Of a stretch of DNA of 11,851 nucleotides, positions 1-7,278 are shown piece after piece (position 1 is the first letter of the stretch; every line of letters begins with the position of its first letter). Origin of the DNA: Deltaproteobacteria bacterium (lineage in GTDB: Bacteria; Desulfobacterota_B; Binatia; UBA9968); the NCBI GenBank assembly GCA_030620935.1, contig JAUXIP010000027.1:1-11851 (forward strand), read 5' to 3'. The translations under genes were made by a program, and so were the position numbers. The notes under the pieces are model-generated. The model worked only from the letters and a program-made list of their open reading frames with translations, did not search any database and was not told the origin of the DNA.

Positions 1-1838
1 AGGCGGGCGAGCAATTCCTTGCAGCCGCCCCAAGCCGGAACTATACCGACACTGGTCTCGACCAAACCCACGTAACTTTCGGCGTGTGCTTGCACTGCAT
101 CGCAATGGAGCAGGATCTCGCAGCCCCCGCCGAGGGCGAGGCCGGAGGGTGCGCCCACCACCGGGAAGGGGGAGTATTTGAGCGCTTTATAGATCTCCTG
201 GCCTTGGGTTACCAGGTCCTCCATCATGGGCCAGGCGGCTACGTTGGCGCCGAACAGGGCAATCCCCAGGTTGACGCCGGCCGAGAAGTGTTGACCTTCG
301 TTGTAGATAACCAGCGACTTGTAGCTGCTCTGCACGGTCTCTAGCGCCCTGTGGATCATGGCGAAGACGTCAGGGTCTATGGTGTTCATCTTGGTATGGA
401 CCTCTAGGCATACAACCCCGTCGCCGACGTCCCATAGGCTGGCTGAGCGGTTCGCGGCGAGTGGTTTCTCAACCGACTTGATGTCGGAGAGTAGAAGGAC
501 ACCGTCTTCATGGGGTATGTTGACGTAGCCACTGCCGACACTGAGGTGCTGCAGGCGGCTGTCCTGTAGTCGGTAGAAACCTCCAGCCTCAGCGGCCTTC
601 TCGACCAGGACAGGCACCTTCTTGCCATCTTGCTTCAGTCGCTCGGCGAAATAGCCGGCACCCAGTTGGTCGATTAGCTCAAAGGGCCCATGCGCCCAGT
701 TATAGCCGAGCTGCATTGCACGGTCGACGGAGTGGATATCGTCGGCAATATCAACTGCAACTGTGGCCGCGTATGCAAGGGTCTGCGACAGTACCGCCCA
801 GGCGTAGCGCCCCCCCTTATCGGGATACTCGATGAGGGCACGAAGCCCGGCCGTCTTGTTGGCCTCAAGGCTGTCGAGTATCGGCCTTGTGGCCGGACGG
901 TAATCGCCGCTGGTGAGGTCGATAGCCTCTTTAATGCGCTCCCTGCCGTTGGCCTTCAGGCGGTAGAAGCCACCCCTGCCCTTGCGGCCGGTATAGCCCT
1001 CTTCGATCATCCTTTGCAGCAACGGTAGGTCGCGGCGGATCCCGTGGTAAGAGTCGTCTGCCGGTAGGCTTTCCGCAAGATTTGCATCGACCTTCAGCAT
1101 GAGGTCGAGGCCGATCAGGTCCAATAAACCAAAGACGCCCGTTTTTGGGATGCCGATGCTTGGACCCAAGGCGGCATCCGCTTCTTCGACGATAAGCTTT
1201 CTGTCAACCGCTTCCACAACAGCGCACTGCAGCCAGAAGGCGCCAAGGCGGTTGGCAATAAATCCCGGCGTGTCGTGGGAGAGCACCACGCCCTTACCGA
1301 GGCGGCGGTCAGCAAAGTTGCGAATCGTTTTAACAGTATCAGGCCGCGTTTTTGGGCCGGCGACCAGCTCCAGCAGACGCATGTAGCGTGGCGGGTTGAA
1401 GAAGTGGGTGATCAGGAAGTCGCGGGCGAAGCGCTCCGGCAGACCCTTGATCAGCTCGGCAAGCGGTAGGGTGGATGTGTTGGAGGAGACGATAGAGTCA
1501 ATCTTACGGACCTTTTCAATACGCTGGTAAAGAGCGCGCTTTATCTTTAAGTCCTCGACGACAGCCTCGACGATCCAATCGACGTTGCCGAGCAGGTCGA
1601 GATGGTCTGTGACGTTGGCCGGCCTGATCAGTTTGGCAGCCTTTTTGTGCATAAACGCTGGCGGGTCACTTTTTATAAGCAGTTTCAGCGCTCCCTCAGC
1701 GATCGTATTTCGGTTCTTCGCACCCTTGGGGACAATGTCCATAAGCACAACAGGAACACCGGCATTTGCGAGGTGCGCTGCGATGGCGCCTCCCATCACG
1801 CCAGCTCCTATGACCGCAGCGTTTTTAGGTTCGGTCAT
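1..1838 (-). CDS. fadN: FadN-type 3-hydroxyacyl-CoA dehydrogenase / enoyl-CoA hydratase (3' end cut by window)
   Basis: My translation reads 612 codons without a stop from the ATG at 1838 to the window edge. It catalyses hydration of trans-2-enoyl-CoA and NAD-dependent oxidation of the 3-hydroxyacyl-CoA in fatty-acid beta-oxidation. The dehydrogenase domain comes first. Its Rossmann loop GAGVMGG is at residues 11-17. Ser119, His145 (HFFNPP), Glu157 and Asn196 (PGFIANR) match the family's catalytic Ser/His/Glu/Asn set, including the spacing. A crotonase domain follows at about 470-612+. It has the oxyanion-hole segment HFSAGVNL (517-524), then GGGCE with Glu574 and a second acid, Glu594, as in active hydratases. 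This order is the reverse of E. coli FadB and matches Bacillus FadN, which is near 790 residues, so about 175 residues are probably missing beyond the window. The ATG overlaps the thiolase stop as ATGA, with GAGG seven bases upstream inside the thiolase gene, so translation is probably coupled. The family is secure; the fadN symbol rests on domain order. Confidence 0.92.
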   Translation of the reverse strand, partial: MTEPKNAAVIGAGVMGGAIAAHLANAGVPVVLMDIVPKGAKNRNTIAEGALKLLIKSDPPAFMHKKAAKLIRPANVTDHLDLLGNVDWIVEAVVEDLKIKRALYQRIEKVRKIDSIVSSNTSTLPLAELIKGLPERFARDFLITHFFNPPRYMRLLELVAGPKTRPDTVKTIRNFADRRLGKGVVLSHDTPGFIANRLGAFWLQCAVVEAVDRKLIVEEADAALGPSIGIPKTGVFGLLDLIGLDLMLKVDANLAESLPADDSYHGIRRDLPLLQRMIEEGYTGRKGRGGFYRLKANGRERIKEAIDLTSGDYRPATRPILDSLEANKTAGLRALIEYPDKGGRYAWAVLSQTLAYAATVAVDIADDIHSVDRAMQLGYNWAHGPFELIDQLGAGYFAERLKQDGKKVPVLVEKAAEAGGFYRLQDSRLQHLSVGSGYVNIPHEDGVLLLSDIKSVEKPLAANRSASLWDVGDGVVCLEVHTKMNTIDPDVFAMIHRALETVQSSYKSLVIYNEGQHFSAGVNLGIALFGANVAAWPMMEDLVTQGQEIYKALKYSPFPVVGAPSGLALGGGCEILLHCDAVQAHAESYVGLVETSVGIVPAWGGCKELLAR

Positions 1839-2974
1839 CTAACAGCCTCGAGCACGGTGGCGATCCCTTGGCCTCCGCCGATGCACATCGTGGCGAGAGC
1901 GTATTTGCCGCCGTTCTTTTTAAGGAGCGATGCCGCTTTGCCCGTGATACGCGCGCCGGAGGCACCGAGCGGATGGCCCAGTGCTAAGGCACCCCCTTCG
2001 AGGTTTAGCTTTTCAAGCGGGATGTCCAGATCTTGGACACATGCCAGGGTTTGCGCGGCGAAGGCTTCGTTCAGTTCAATAACATCGATATCCCCGAGAG
2101 TCAGCCCTGCCCGGTCTAACGCTTTACGAGTCGCGTTGACTGGTCCGATGCCCATCATCTCGGGTGCACATCCGCTTACGGCAATGCTTTTGATGCGAGC
2201 GAGGATATCGAAGCCTTTGCGCCTGGCGTAGTCTTCGGAACAGACCAGGACAGCGGCCGCGCCGTCGGTGATGGGCGAAGAGGTTCCCGCCGTAACCGTG
2301 CCCTCTTTTTCGAAGGCCGGCTCTAGGCCTGCCAGGGCCTCTTGACTGGTGCCGGGGCGGATACACCCGTCCTTATCAATCGTATTGCCCTTATGCATGA
2401 TCGCAACGATCTCGTCGGTGAAGTCACCTGTGCCTTGGGAGGCTGCTGCCTTTCGGTGGCTCGCGAGGGCAAATTCCTCCTGGGGTTGGCGAGAAATCTG
2501 ATAGTGGCGCGCAAGGTTTTCCGCCGCAAGCCCCATCGAGATATAGGCCTGAGGATAAGACTCGTAGAGACCTGGGTGGGGCAGTATGTTAAAGCCTGGC
2601 ATCGGGACGCGAGTCATAGACTCGACACCCGCGCAAAGAAAGACCTCTCCAGCCTCCATTTGAATGGCGCCGGCGGCCATGTGAATCGCCTGCATCGAGG
2701 ATCCGCAAAACCGATTGACCGTAGTGCCCGTCACCGAGAGCGGCAACTCGGCGAGAAAACCGACGATCCGGGAGACGTTCAAACCCTGTTCTCCTTCCGG
2801 AAAAGCACACCCAAGGATCACGTCTTCGATATCGTCCGCTTTCACTCCCGTTTTATTCACTAGGCCTTTGACTACTTGGGCCGCAAGTTCGTCTGGGCGG
2901 ACCTTAGCGAGGCCGCCCTTGTTTGCCGGAGTAAAAGGAGACCGCACATAGCCGGCGATAACCGTGTTCTTCAT
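1835..2974 (-). CDS. fadA: Acetyl-CoA acyltransferase (3-ketoacyl-CoA thiolase, FadA family)
   Basis: This 379-residue thiolase carries out the CoA-dependent cleavage of 3-ketoacyl-CoA that ends each beta-oxidation cycle. The nucleophile is Cys90 in NRFCGSSMQA. The NEAFA motif is at 302-306. His334 lies in GHPLGASGARI and the proton-shuttling Cys364 in CIGGGQG, so the active site is complete. The length is slightly below the usual 390 or so, with no visible gap in the motifs. The start ATG overlaps the stop of the upstream acyltransferase-hydrolase gene as ATGA. A GAGGAG ribosome-binding site sits nine bases upstream, inside that gene. The stop in turn overlaps the fadN start. Sitting directly before the hydratase/dehydrogenase, it is probably the partner subunit of a trifunctional-type beta-oxidation complex; that pairing is inferred from context. 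A biosynthetic acetoacetyl-CoA thiolase is the main alternative, less likely next to fadN. Confidence 0.93.
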   Translation of the reverse strand: MKNTVIAGYVRSPFTPANKGGLAKVRPDELAAQVVKGLVNKTGVKADDIEDVILGCAFPEGEQGLNVSRIVGFLAELPLSVTGTTVNRFCGSSMQAIHMAAGAIQMEAGEVFLCAGVESMTRVPMPGFNILPHPGLYESYPQAYISMGLAAENLARHYQISRQPQEEFALASHRKAAASQGTGDFTDEIVAIMHKGNTIDKDGCIRPGTSQEALAGLEPAFEKEGTVTAGTSSPITDGAAAVLVCSEDYARRKGFDILARIKSIAVSGCAPEMMGIGPVNATRKALDRAGLTLGDIDVIELNEAFAAQTLACVQDLDIPLEKLNLEGGALALGHPLGASGARITGKAASLLKKNGGKYALATMCIGGGQGIATVLEAVR

Positions 2975-5286
2975 GGTGAAATGCTCCTCAATTCCGATTG
3001 TTCAGAACCATTCGCAGAAGAGAGAGAGGCCAGAAACGAAATGATCGTCTCCTGCGTTTCGCCGATATTTTCGTAGAGGATCCCATGCCGCGTTGCAGGC
3101 ACCATTACAAGTTTTTTTCGGCTTGTACCCAGCTTTCGATAAATAAGTTCGGCACTGTTGGGCTCGACGATCGGATCATCGGTACCCTGAATGAGAGTCA
3201 CTGGGCACTGGACATTGGGTAGACGATCTTCGAGCTCGTCGACCATGCGCCGGAGTTCGTAGAGACCACGGATCGGGACGTTGCGGTAGTTGATGTCGGG
3301 ATGCTCCGAATCCCTTGAGCGAAAAGGCAACATGTCTTCAAGAGATGAAACCCAGCGCACCAGCCGGTTCGCGCCGTGCACCAGAGGCACAAAGATCATA
3401 CTGCGGTCGCGGAACTTCAGGGGTACGGAAATGGCTGCTACTCCAACGAGTCGTTCGGGGCAATCCGCAGCAAGTCGAAGCGAGAGAGCTCCGCCGGCTG
3501 AGAATCCAACCAAGCAGATACGTTGCGCGAACGCCGACATGACCGTATAACCTCGCCGCACTGACTCCAGCCAATCCTGCCAACTTCGCTCCCGGAGATC
3601 CCAAGGAGAGGTGCCGTGACCCTTCAGTCTTACCCCGGTGACCGGATAACCAAGGCTCTTCAGTTTCTCGCCGAAGGAGCGAACCTCCGCGGGCGAGGCA
3701 AGGAACCCATGTACTAGAACGACACCCAGTTCCCTGCCTTCTTCAGGCAGTAACAGGAATGGCTCCCCGCTTTCAGTCGCTGTCTCCTGCTTGTTGATTT
3801 CCTCATAGCGAGCTTTGGAGAAATATTGCTTGTCCCAAGTGTAAGCCGCGAGTTCGTCCCCAAAACGCATCTTGGCCAGCATCCGATCGTCGAGTGCCGG
3901 AGCCTCCTCAATGGCCTGCTTCACCGAACGGGTGACTCCAGAGATCGGCGCCACCTCGTTGGCATAGACGGCCACTAGGTTCTCAAGACGAATCTCGTCG
4001 AATTCGTGTTCCTGGAATAACTTGGGGAGAAAACGGTAGTGTCCATTTTCCGTCGCGACGAGATCCATGGAAACCGTGGTCGTCATAAATTGGTCTAGCC
4101 CGGGGCATTGGCCGTCGATAATCCCACTGTAGACGTCGGGATTTCTGAGGCTTCGATGAAGGTTAATGAAGGGTTCCATCTGAGCCTTTTTGGCTGCTAG
4201 ATAGAGGGTCTTGTGGAAAATAGCGTGGTTGACTTGAGTTTGCCCCTTGTACAAGAACGTCAGGATGATCCGTGATGCCAGGTGACTAAGATTGACGGTC
4301 ACGCCAGCGTACATCCTGTGCATGGACTCGTCCCGGATTTGCAGGACTCTGCGTCGCATGCGCCACCCTACGAGGCGCGAATTCCATCCCCCTTCAGCGG
4401 ACGTTAGCCGAAAGAACCCATCCAGGGTATCGATCTTACGGGTCAAGTGGGCGATAAGCTTCCGTTCCCACCAGCGCCAGAGCAAGGACGGTCGCACAGG
4501 GTCGCCCAAGCGTATATCCATGTCGGTATCCTTAAGTAGGATGTTTCCCTCGATCAGGAGTTCTTCAGAGAGCCCCCGGCTCAGTCCCCTGCCGAGGAGA
4601 TCCGCCACTTTTCGGAAAATGTTATCGCTCACTCGAATGGGATAGAAAGTGATGTTTGCTGGGACGATAAGAGTTGGCCGGCGTGCCGCAGCCAGCAGTG
4701 CCTCTCCACTGTCCAACCCCAAGGTCTCGGCCCACGCCTCAACACGCCGCATATTCCCGGCCTCACGGGCTCGCAGAATCGCCGCCTTGAACGCATCAAG
4801 TGCAAGTGCCAACACAGCGGCACCGGTGTGGGGTTTGCGCGTCCTTCTGGCCGAGCGCGAGTAGACGCTGTACTGGCCTTTGCTGTCCACCACGCGCCGA
4901 TCCTTCACAATGCCACCCTCCGGGAAGATGATCACCTTCCGGCCTCGCAAGATCTCTTCGGCCAGGAAGGGAAGGAGTCTTGGGTGGTTGTTGGGTACCC
5001 CGCCGATGTTCAACAGATAGTTTGAAAACGTAGATCCATCGACAAAAAAATCGCTCGCTGCTACTGTACGGCAAAACGCCCCGGTCTCCTGGTATATCAG
5101 GTACTGGGGCATGAATGTCTCAAAGCGCGTGAAATGGTTGAAGAGAAAGATTTCACCTGTTTTGACGTGGTCTTTGCTGTGGTGCAGCTTGAGATTGAGC
5201 CGGAGGATTTTCTTCAGAGTCGTTATGATCCGTCCGGTCCACTCGTAGGTGGCCTGATTGATCTGGAGATCGTTATTCAGCTCCAT
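2971..5286 (-). CDS. Fused PlsB/PlsC-like acyltransferase and alpha/beta hydrolase
   Basis: This 771-residue protein appears to join two enzymes. Residues about 40-225 look like a glycerolipid acyltransferase: NHFTRFET at 50-57 (motif I, H51), FPEGG at 121-125 (motif III) and VPANITFYP at 208-216 (motif IV-like). Residues about 225-500 resemble the helical middle/C-terminal part of PlsB-like acyltransferases, including RLENLVAVYANEV at 433-445. Residues about 518-756 form an alpha/beta hydrolase of the carboxylesterase/monoacylglycerol-lipase type: oxyanion segment HGFL (526-529), nucleophile Ser596 in GFSAGG, acid Asp704 in GTDDPIV and His734. I see no signal peptide or clear membrane span. 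The likely substrates are acyl-CoA or acyl-ACP plus glycerol phosphate or a lysolipid, and an acyl ester; the exact reactions cannot be read from sequence. Motif I ends in Glu where the family usually has Asp. It is the first gene of the fatty-acid operon and overlaps fadA by ATGA. The start is a little uncertain because the upstream GGAG is only two bases from the ATG. Confidence 0.82.
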   Translation of the reverse strand: MELNNDLQINQATYEWTGRIITTLKKILRLNLKLHHSKDHVKTGEIFLFNHFTRFETFMPQYLIYQETGAFCRTVAASDFFVDGSTFSNYLLNIGGVPNNHPRLLPFLAEEILRGRKVIIFPEGGIVKDRRVVDSKGQYSVYSRSARRTRKPHTGAAVLALALDAFKAAILRAREAGNMRRVEAWAETLGLDSGEALLAAARRPTLIVPANITFYPIRVSDNIFRKVADLLGRGLSRGLSEELLIEGNILLKDTDMDIRLGDPVRPSLLWRWWERKLIAHLTRKIDTLDGFFRLTSAEGGWNSRLVGWRMRRRVLQIRDESMHRMYAGVTVNLSHLASRIILTFLYKGQTQVNHAIFHKTLYLAAKKAQMEPFINLHRSLRNPDVYSGIIDGQCPGLDQFMTTTVSMDLVATENGHYRFLPKLFQEHEFDEIRLENLVAVYANEVAPISGVTRSVKQAIEEAPALDDRMLAKMRFGDELAAYTWDKQYFSKARYEEINKQETATESGEPFLLLPEEGRELGVVLVHGFLASPAEVRSFGEKLKSLGYPVTGVRLKGHGTSPWDLRERSWQDWLESVRRGYTVMSAFAQRICLVGFSAGGALSLRLAADCPERLVGVAAISVPLKFRDRSMIFVPLVHGANRLVRWVSSLEDMLPFRSRDSEHPDINYRNVPIRGLYELRRMVDELEDRLPNVQCPVTLIQGTDDPIVEPNSAELIYRKLGTSRKKLVMVPATRHGILYENIGETQETIISFLASLSSANGSEQSELRSISP

Positions 5287-5378
5287 GACTCCATTCGGGA
5301 TTGCCTATGATGTGGGAGAGCCACAGCATTACTGATGGCAGTGCGGCCCCAAAAACGTCCAGCATGATAGACTCGTCA

Positions 5379-5469
5379 GCCCTTAAAGATGATTTTAGCA
5401 AAAGGGATGCCAGACTGTAAGCAGGTGATCTTTAAGGGTTCCCAATTTTCGGCAGCTTCTTAAAGGGCA
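5379..5469. promoter_or_regulatory. Three CCCTTWAAGA boxes, candidate operators of the fatty-acid operon
   Basis: CCCTTAAAGAT at 5380-5390 (plus strand) is repeated exactly in inverted orientation at 5438-5428 (minus strand), a perfect 11-base inverted repeat with a 37-base gap. A third near copy, CCCTTTAAGA, reads on the minus strand from 5467 to 5458. The boxes bracket the predicted minus-strand promoter: one over the predicted start site, one just upstream of the -35, one further upstream. This layout suits a repressor or activator bound at several sites. The boxes do not resemble the E. coli FadR, PsrA or Bacillus FadR sites as I know them, so the regulator is unknown. Confidence 0.45.
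5392..5421 (-). promoter_or_regulatory. Predicted sigma-70 promoter of the acyltransferase-fadA-fadN operon
   Basis: On the minus strand, CTTACA (5421-5416) is followed after 18 bases by TAAAAT (5397-5392). The hexamer is preceded by TGC, making an extended -10 element. The -10 matches the consensus at five of six positions and the -35 at four of six. Transcription would start near 5385, about 100 bases before the acyltransferase ATG and within one of the CCCTTAAAGAT boxes. Assigned by inspection only. Confidence 0.5.
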
Positions 5470-5608
5470 CTATTTTCCGTCAATGTTTCCAAAAGTGTTT
5501 CATCGTGGCCATGCAGCAGGGGGTAAGATAGAAGCATGGTAGAGGATCAAAATGGGCCAAAAAACCGAATGAAGAAGAAGGAATCGACCACCTAATCTCT
5601 CTAAGTTC

Positions 5609-5637
5609 TTGACTTACTTTTGTATGTTCCTTACTCT
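5609..5637 (+). promoter_or_regulatory. Predicted tRNA promoter
   Basis: TTGACT (5609-5614) and TACTCT (5632-5637) are separated by 17 bases. The -35 matches five of six consensus positions; the -10 is weaker but keeps the first two bases and the last T. Transcription would begin near 5644, upstream of the tRNA fragment and of tRNA-Leu, and could run on into tig. Confidence 0.35.
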
Positions 5638-5683
5638 TTGTTATTATTGATTGCGTCAATGACGGGACGCTTCATCAGTGAAT

Positions 5684-5712
5684 CCGGAGTTCGAGTCTCC
5701 GGCGGCCCACCA
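5684..5712 (+). pseudogene. Isolated 3' end of a tRNA (T-arm, acceptor 3' strand and CCA)
   Basis: CGGAG (5685-5689), loop TTCGAGT and CTCCG (5697-5701) form a perfect T-arm with an extra C-G pair outside it. GCGGCCC, then A, then encoded CCA (5702-5712) follow in the right order and lengths for the 3' half of an acceptor stem. The matching 5' strand would be GGGCCGC, but it is absent upstream, and no D-arm or anticodon arm can be built from 5637-5683. The ending resembles tRNA-Lys-type genes, but the identity is not provable. It ends 11 bases before tRNA-Leu, a normal tandem-tRNA spacing. It may be an attachment-site remnant or a tRNA that lost its 5' half. Confidence 0.6.
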
Positions 5713-5723
5713 ATTCTCCGGAA

Positions 5724-5806
5724 GCGAGAGTGGCGGAATTGGCAGACGCACTAGACTTAGGATCTAGCGGGCAACCGTGGGGGTTCGAATCCCCCCTCTC
5801 GCACCA
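5724..5806 (+). tRNA. tRNA-Leu, anticodon UAG
   Basis: The 83-base sequence folds as a class II tRNA. Acceptor stem GCGAGAG (5724-5730) pairs with CTCTCGC (5796-5802), followed by A and encoded CCA. The anticodon stem CTAGA/TCTAG encloses loop CTTAGGA with anticodon TAG at 5758-5760. The long variable arm CGGGCAACCG is leucine-like, and the T-arm has TTCGAAT between GGGGG and CCCCC. It decodes CUA and, by wobble, other CUN codons. A leucine tRNA just upstream of tig is a recurring arrangement, so the two may share a transcript. Confidence 0.97.
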
Positions 5807-5878
5807 AGGATCAAGGATACCTCTCTTCTGCATCCCTTCGTGGCATACTAAAGATGGGTCAGCACAATATTAGTGGGA

Positions 5879-5907
5879 TAGGCAAAGGCGTTATTGTGTA
5901 CTATAGA
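5879..5907 (+). promoter_or_regulatory. Weak candidate promoter for tig
   Basis: TAGGCA (5879-5884) and TATAGA (5902-5907) lie 17 bases apart, each matching four of six consensus positions. Transcription would start near 5914, before the ATG at 5934. No CIRCE element or convincing sigma-32 site is visible between the tRNA and tig, so read-through from the tRNA promoter is an alternative. Confidence 0.22.
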
Positions 5908-5933
5908 AAGGCGTGGTTTTAACGGGTCAAAGG

Positions 5934-7247
5934 ATGAAGATCGACGTCGATGAACTAAGTCCCATCCAGAGAAAAATTCGCGTGGAGCTTCCCGTGGAGG
6001 CGGTCAGCCAGGAGTTTTTGCGCGTTTACGAAAGCTTGGGTCAGCGGGCGAAAGTCAAAGGATTCCGTCCCGGCAAGGTGCCTCGCAGCGTTCTCCAGGG
6101 ACTCTACGGAGACGAGGTCAGAGGACAGGTTCTCTCACGGCTGGTGCAAGATTCTCTGAACGCGGCCTTCAAGGAGCGCGGGCTCGATGTGGTTTCTCGG
6201 CCTGAGGTAGAGGCCGACAAGTTAGAAGAAAATAGTGCCTTCACGTTCTCGGCAGTCGTCGAGGTTAAACCCGACATCGAGGTTAAAAACTATCTGGGAC
6301 TGGAGCTGGAAAAGGTCAAGATTTCGGTCGAGGACACGCAGGTGGAAGCTGCGCTGCATCATCTCCAGGAGATCCACGCCCAATTGGAACCGGTGGAGGA
6401 TCGGGATGTCGTGCAGCAGGGGGATTCTGTCATTCTCGATTTTGTTGGGTCCGTCGATGGAAAGCCGTTCCCCGGCGGCAAAGGAGAGAGCTACCCTCTG
6501 GAGGTGGGTGGGGGAAAGACGCTTCCCCAGTTTGAGCAAGCTCTCGTCGGGTTGAAAAAGGAGGGGGAAGCTACTATTAGTGTTGCCTATCCTGAAGACC
6601 ATTTTAACCGAGAGTTGGCGGGGAAAACGGTTGTGTTTTTAGTGACCGTGCAGGACATCAAAAAGAAAATTCTACCTCCTCTTGATGACGAGTTCGCCAA
6701 GGACTACGGCGAATGTGGCTCCCTAGCCGAGCTGAAGGAGAAGATCCGAGCCCGGCTCGAAGACGAGCTTCGAGAAATTCAAACCAAAGAATTAAAAGAG
6801 CAGCTTCTCAGCCGACTGATTGAGGCGCATCCGTTCGAGGTGCCTTCCGCTATGATGGATCGTCATCTTCATTATCTAATGGAGCGCCATCGTCTTCGTC
6901 GGACCGGTCAAGGTTCGGTCTCTTCGGGCGAGCCGCCGGTAGAGCAGGCGCGAAAAGAGCTGGAGCCCCAGGCGCGGAGGCAGGTGCAAGCCATGCTTTT
7001 AATCGACAAAATCGCAGCCCTGGAGAAAACCGAAGTCGCCGACAGGGAAATCCAGGATAAGATCGAAGAGATTGCCCGCTCTGCCGGGAAAGAAGGAGCA
7101 GCCTTGCGCGATTTTTACCGCCGGAGCGAGGCGCGTGAGGATCTCCGTTCCCAGATGGTATTTGATAAAACAACGGATTTTTTGGTGCAGCGGGCGAGTG
7201 TTAAAGAGTTGGCGCCCGCCATTGATGCGCAGGGAAAAAAACGCTAA
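5934..7247 (+). CDS. tig: Trigger factor, ribosome-bound chaperone and prolyl isomerase
   Basis: Trigger factor binds ribosomal protein L23 at the exit tunnel and shields nascent chains. From the chosen ATG it has 437 residues, the usual length. The N-terminal ribosome-binding domain carries the signature GFRPGKVP at 43-50. The FKBP-type prolyl isomerase domain spans about 155-242 ([16 protein letters not shown] to [10 protein letters not shown]). The helical C-terminal chaperone domain covers about 250-430 and includes a variable loop near 323-337. An in-frame GTG at 5913 would add seven residues. I prefer the ATG at 5934 because family members begin directly with the M-K-[IV]-type strand that follows it; neither start has an ideal ribosome-binding site (GGG at 5924-5926 is the nearest for the ATG). 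clpP follows after 31 bases, clpX and lon after that, in one apparent operon for folding and proteolysis. Confidence 0.95.
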   Translation: MKIDVDELSPIQRKIRVELPVEAVSQEFLRVYESLGQRAKVKGFRPGKVPRSVLQGLYGDEVRGQVLSRLVQDSLNAAFKERGLDVVSRPEVEADKLEENSAFTFSAVVEVKPDIEVKNYLGLELEKVKISVEDTQVEAALHHLQEIHAQLEPVEDRDVVQQGDSVILDFVGSVDGKPFPGGKGESYPLEVGGGKTLPQFEQALVGLKKEGEATISVAYPEDHFNRELAGKTVVFLVTVQDIKKKILPPLDDEFAKDYGECGSLAELKEKIRARLEDELREIQTKELKEQLLSRLIEAHPFEVPSAMMDRHLHYLMERHRLRRTGQGSVSSGEPPVEQARKELEPQARRQVQAMLLIDKIAALEKTEVADREIQDKIEEIARSAGKEGAALRDFYRRSEAREDLRSQMVFDKTTDFLVQRASVKELAPAIDAQGKKR

Positions 7248-7278
7248 TATACAGTCGTTTGGAAAGGTCTTAAGCGGT

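Larger units (their letters stand above)
5287..5723. other. Divergent intergenic region between the fatty-acid operon and tRNA-Leu/tig
   Basis: No credible coding sequence lies in these 437 bases. From left to right they hold the leader of the acyltransferase gene, a minus-strand promoter, three operator-like CCCTTWAAGA boxes, a stretch at about 5480-5600 in which I see no convincing signal, a plus-strand tRNA-type promoter, and the orphan 3' end of a tRNA. Short start-stop runs near 5552-5592 encode only 6-8 residues and are not called. Confidence 0.7.

Noticed and set aside
5509..5539. Inverted repeat CCATGC/GCATGG with a 19-base loop.
   Set aside because: Six-base stem with a long loop, no T-tract and no promoter nearby; expected by chance.
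5552..5592. Tiny start-stop frames (MGQKTE and an overlapping 8-codon frame) after a plausible ribosome-binding site.
   Set aside because: Too short to support as genes. They could be a gene remnant, but nothing downstream continues any frame.
5637..5712. A complete 76-base tRNA or a tmRNA ending at the CCA at 5712.
   Set aside because: The 5' acceptor strand, D-arm and anticodon arm are missing. The acceptor 3' strand lacks the U of the G3-U70 pair expected in tmRNA, and no tmRNA 5' end is visible upstream.
5913..5933. GTG start for trigger factor, adding seven residues.
   Set aside because: The added residues do not fit the family N-terminus and the GTG coincides with a candidate transcription start. 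Not fully excluded.
7072..7278. An in-frame N-terminal extension of ClpP.
   Set aside because: It overlaps the end of tig and does not resemble a ClpP N-terminus, while the ATG at 7279 gives a standard 200-residue protein.
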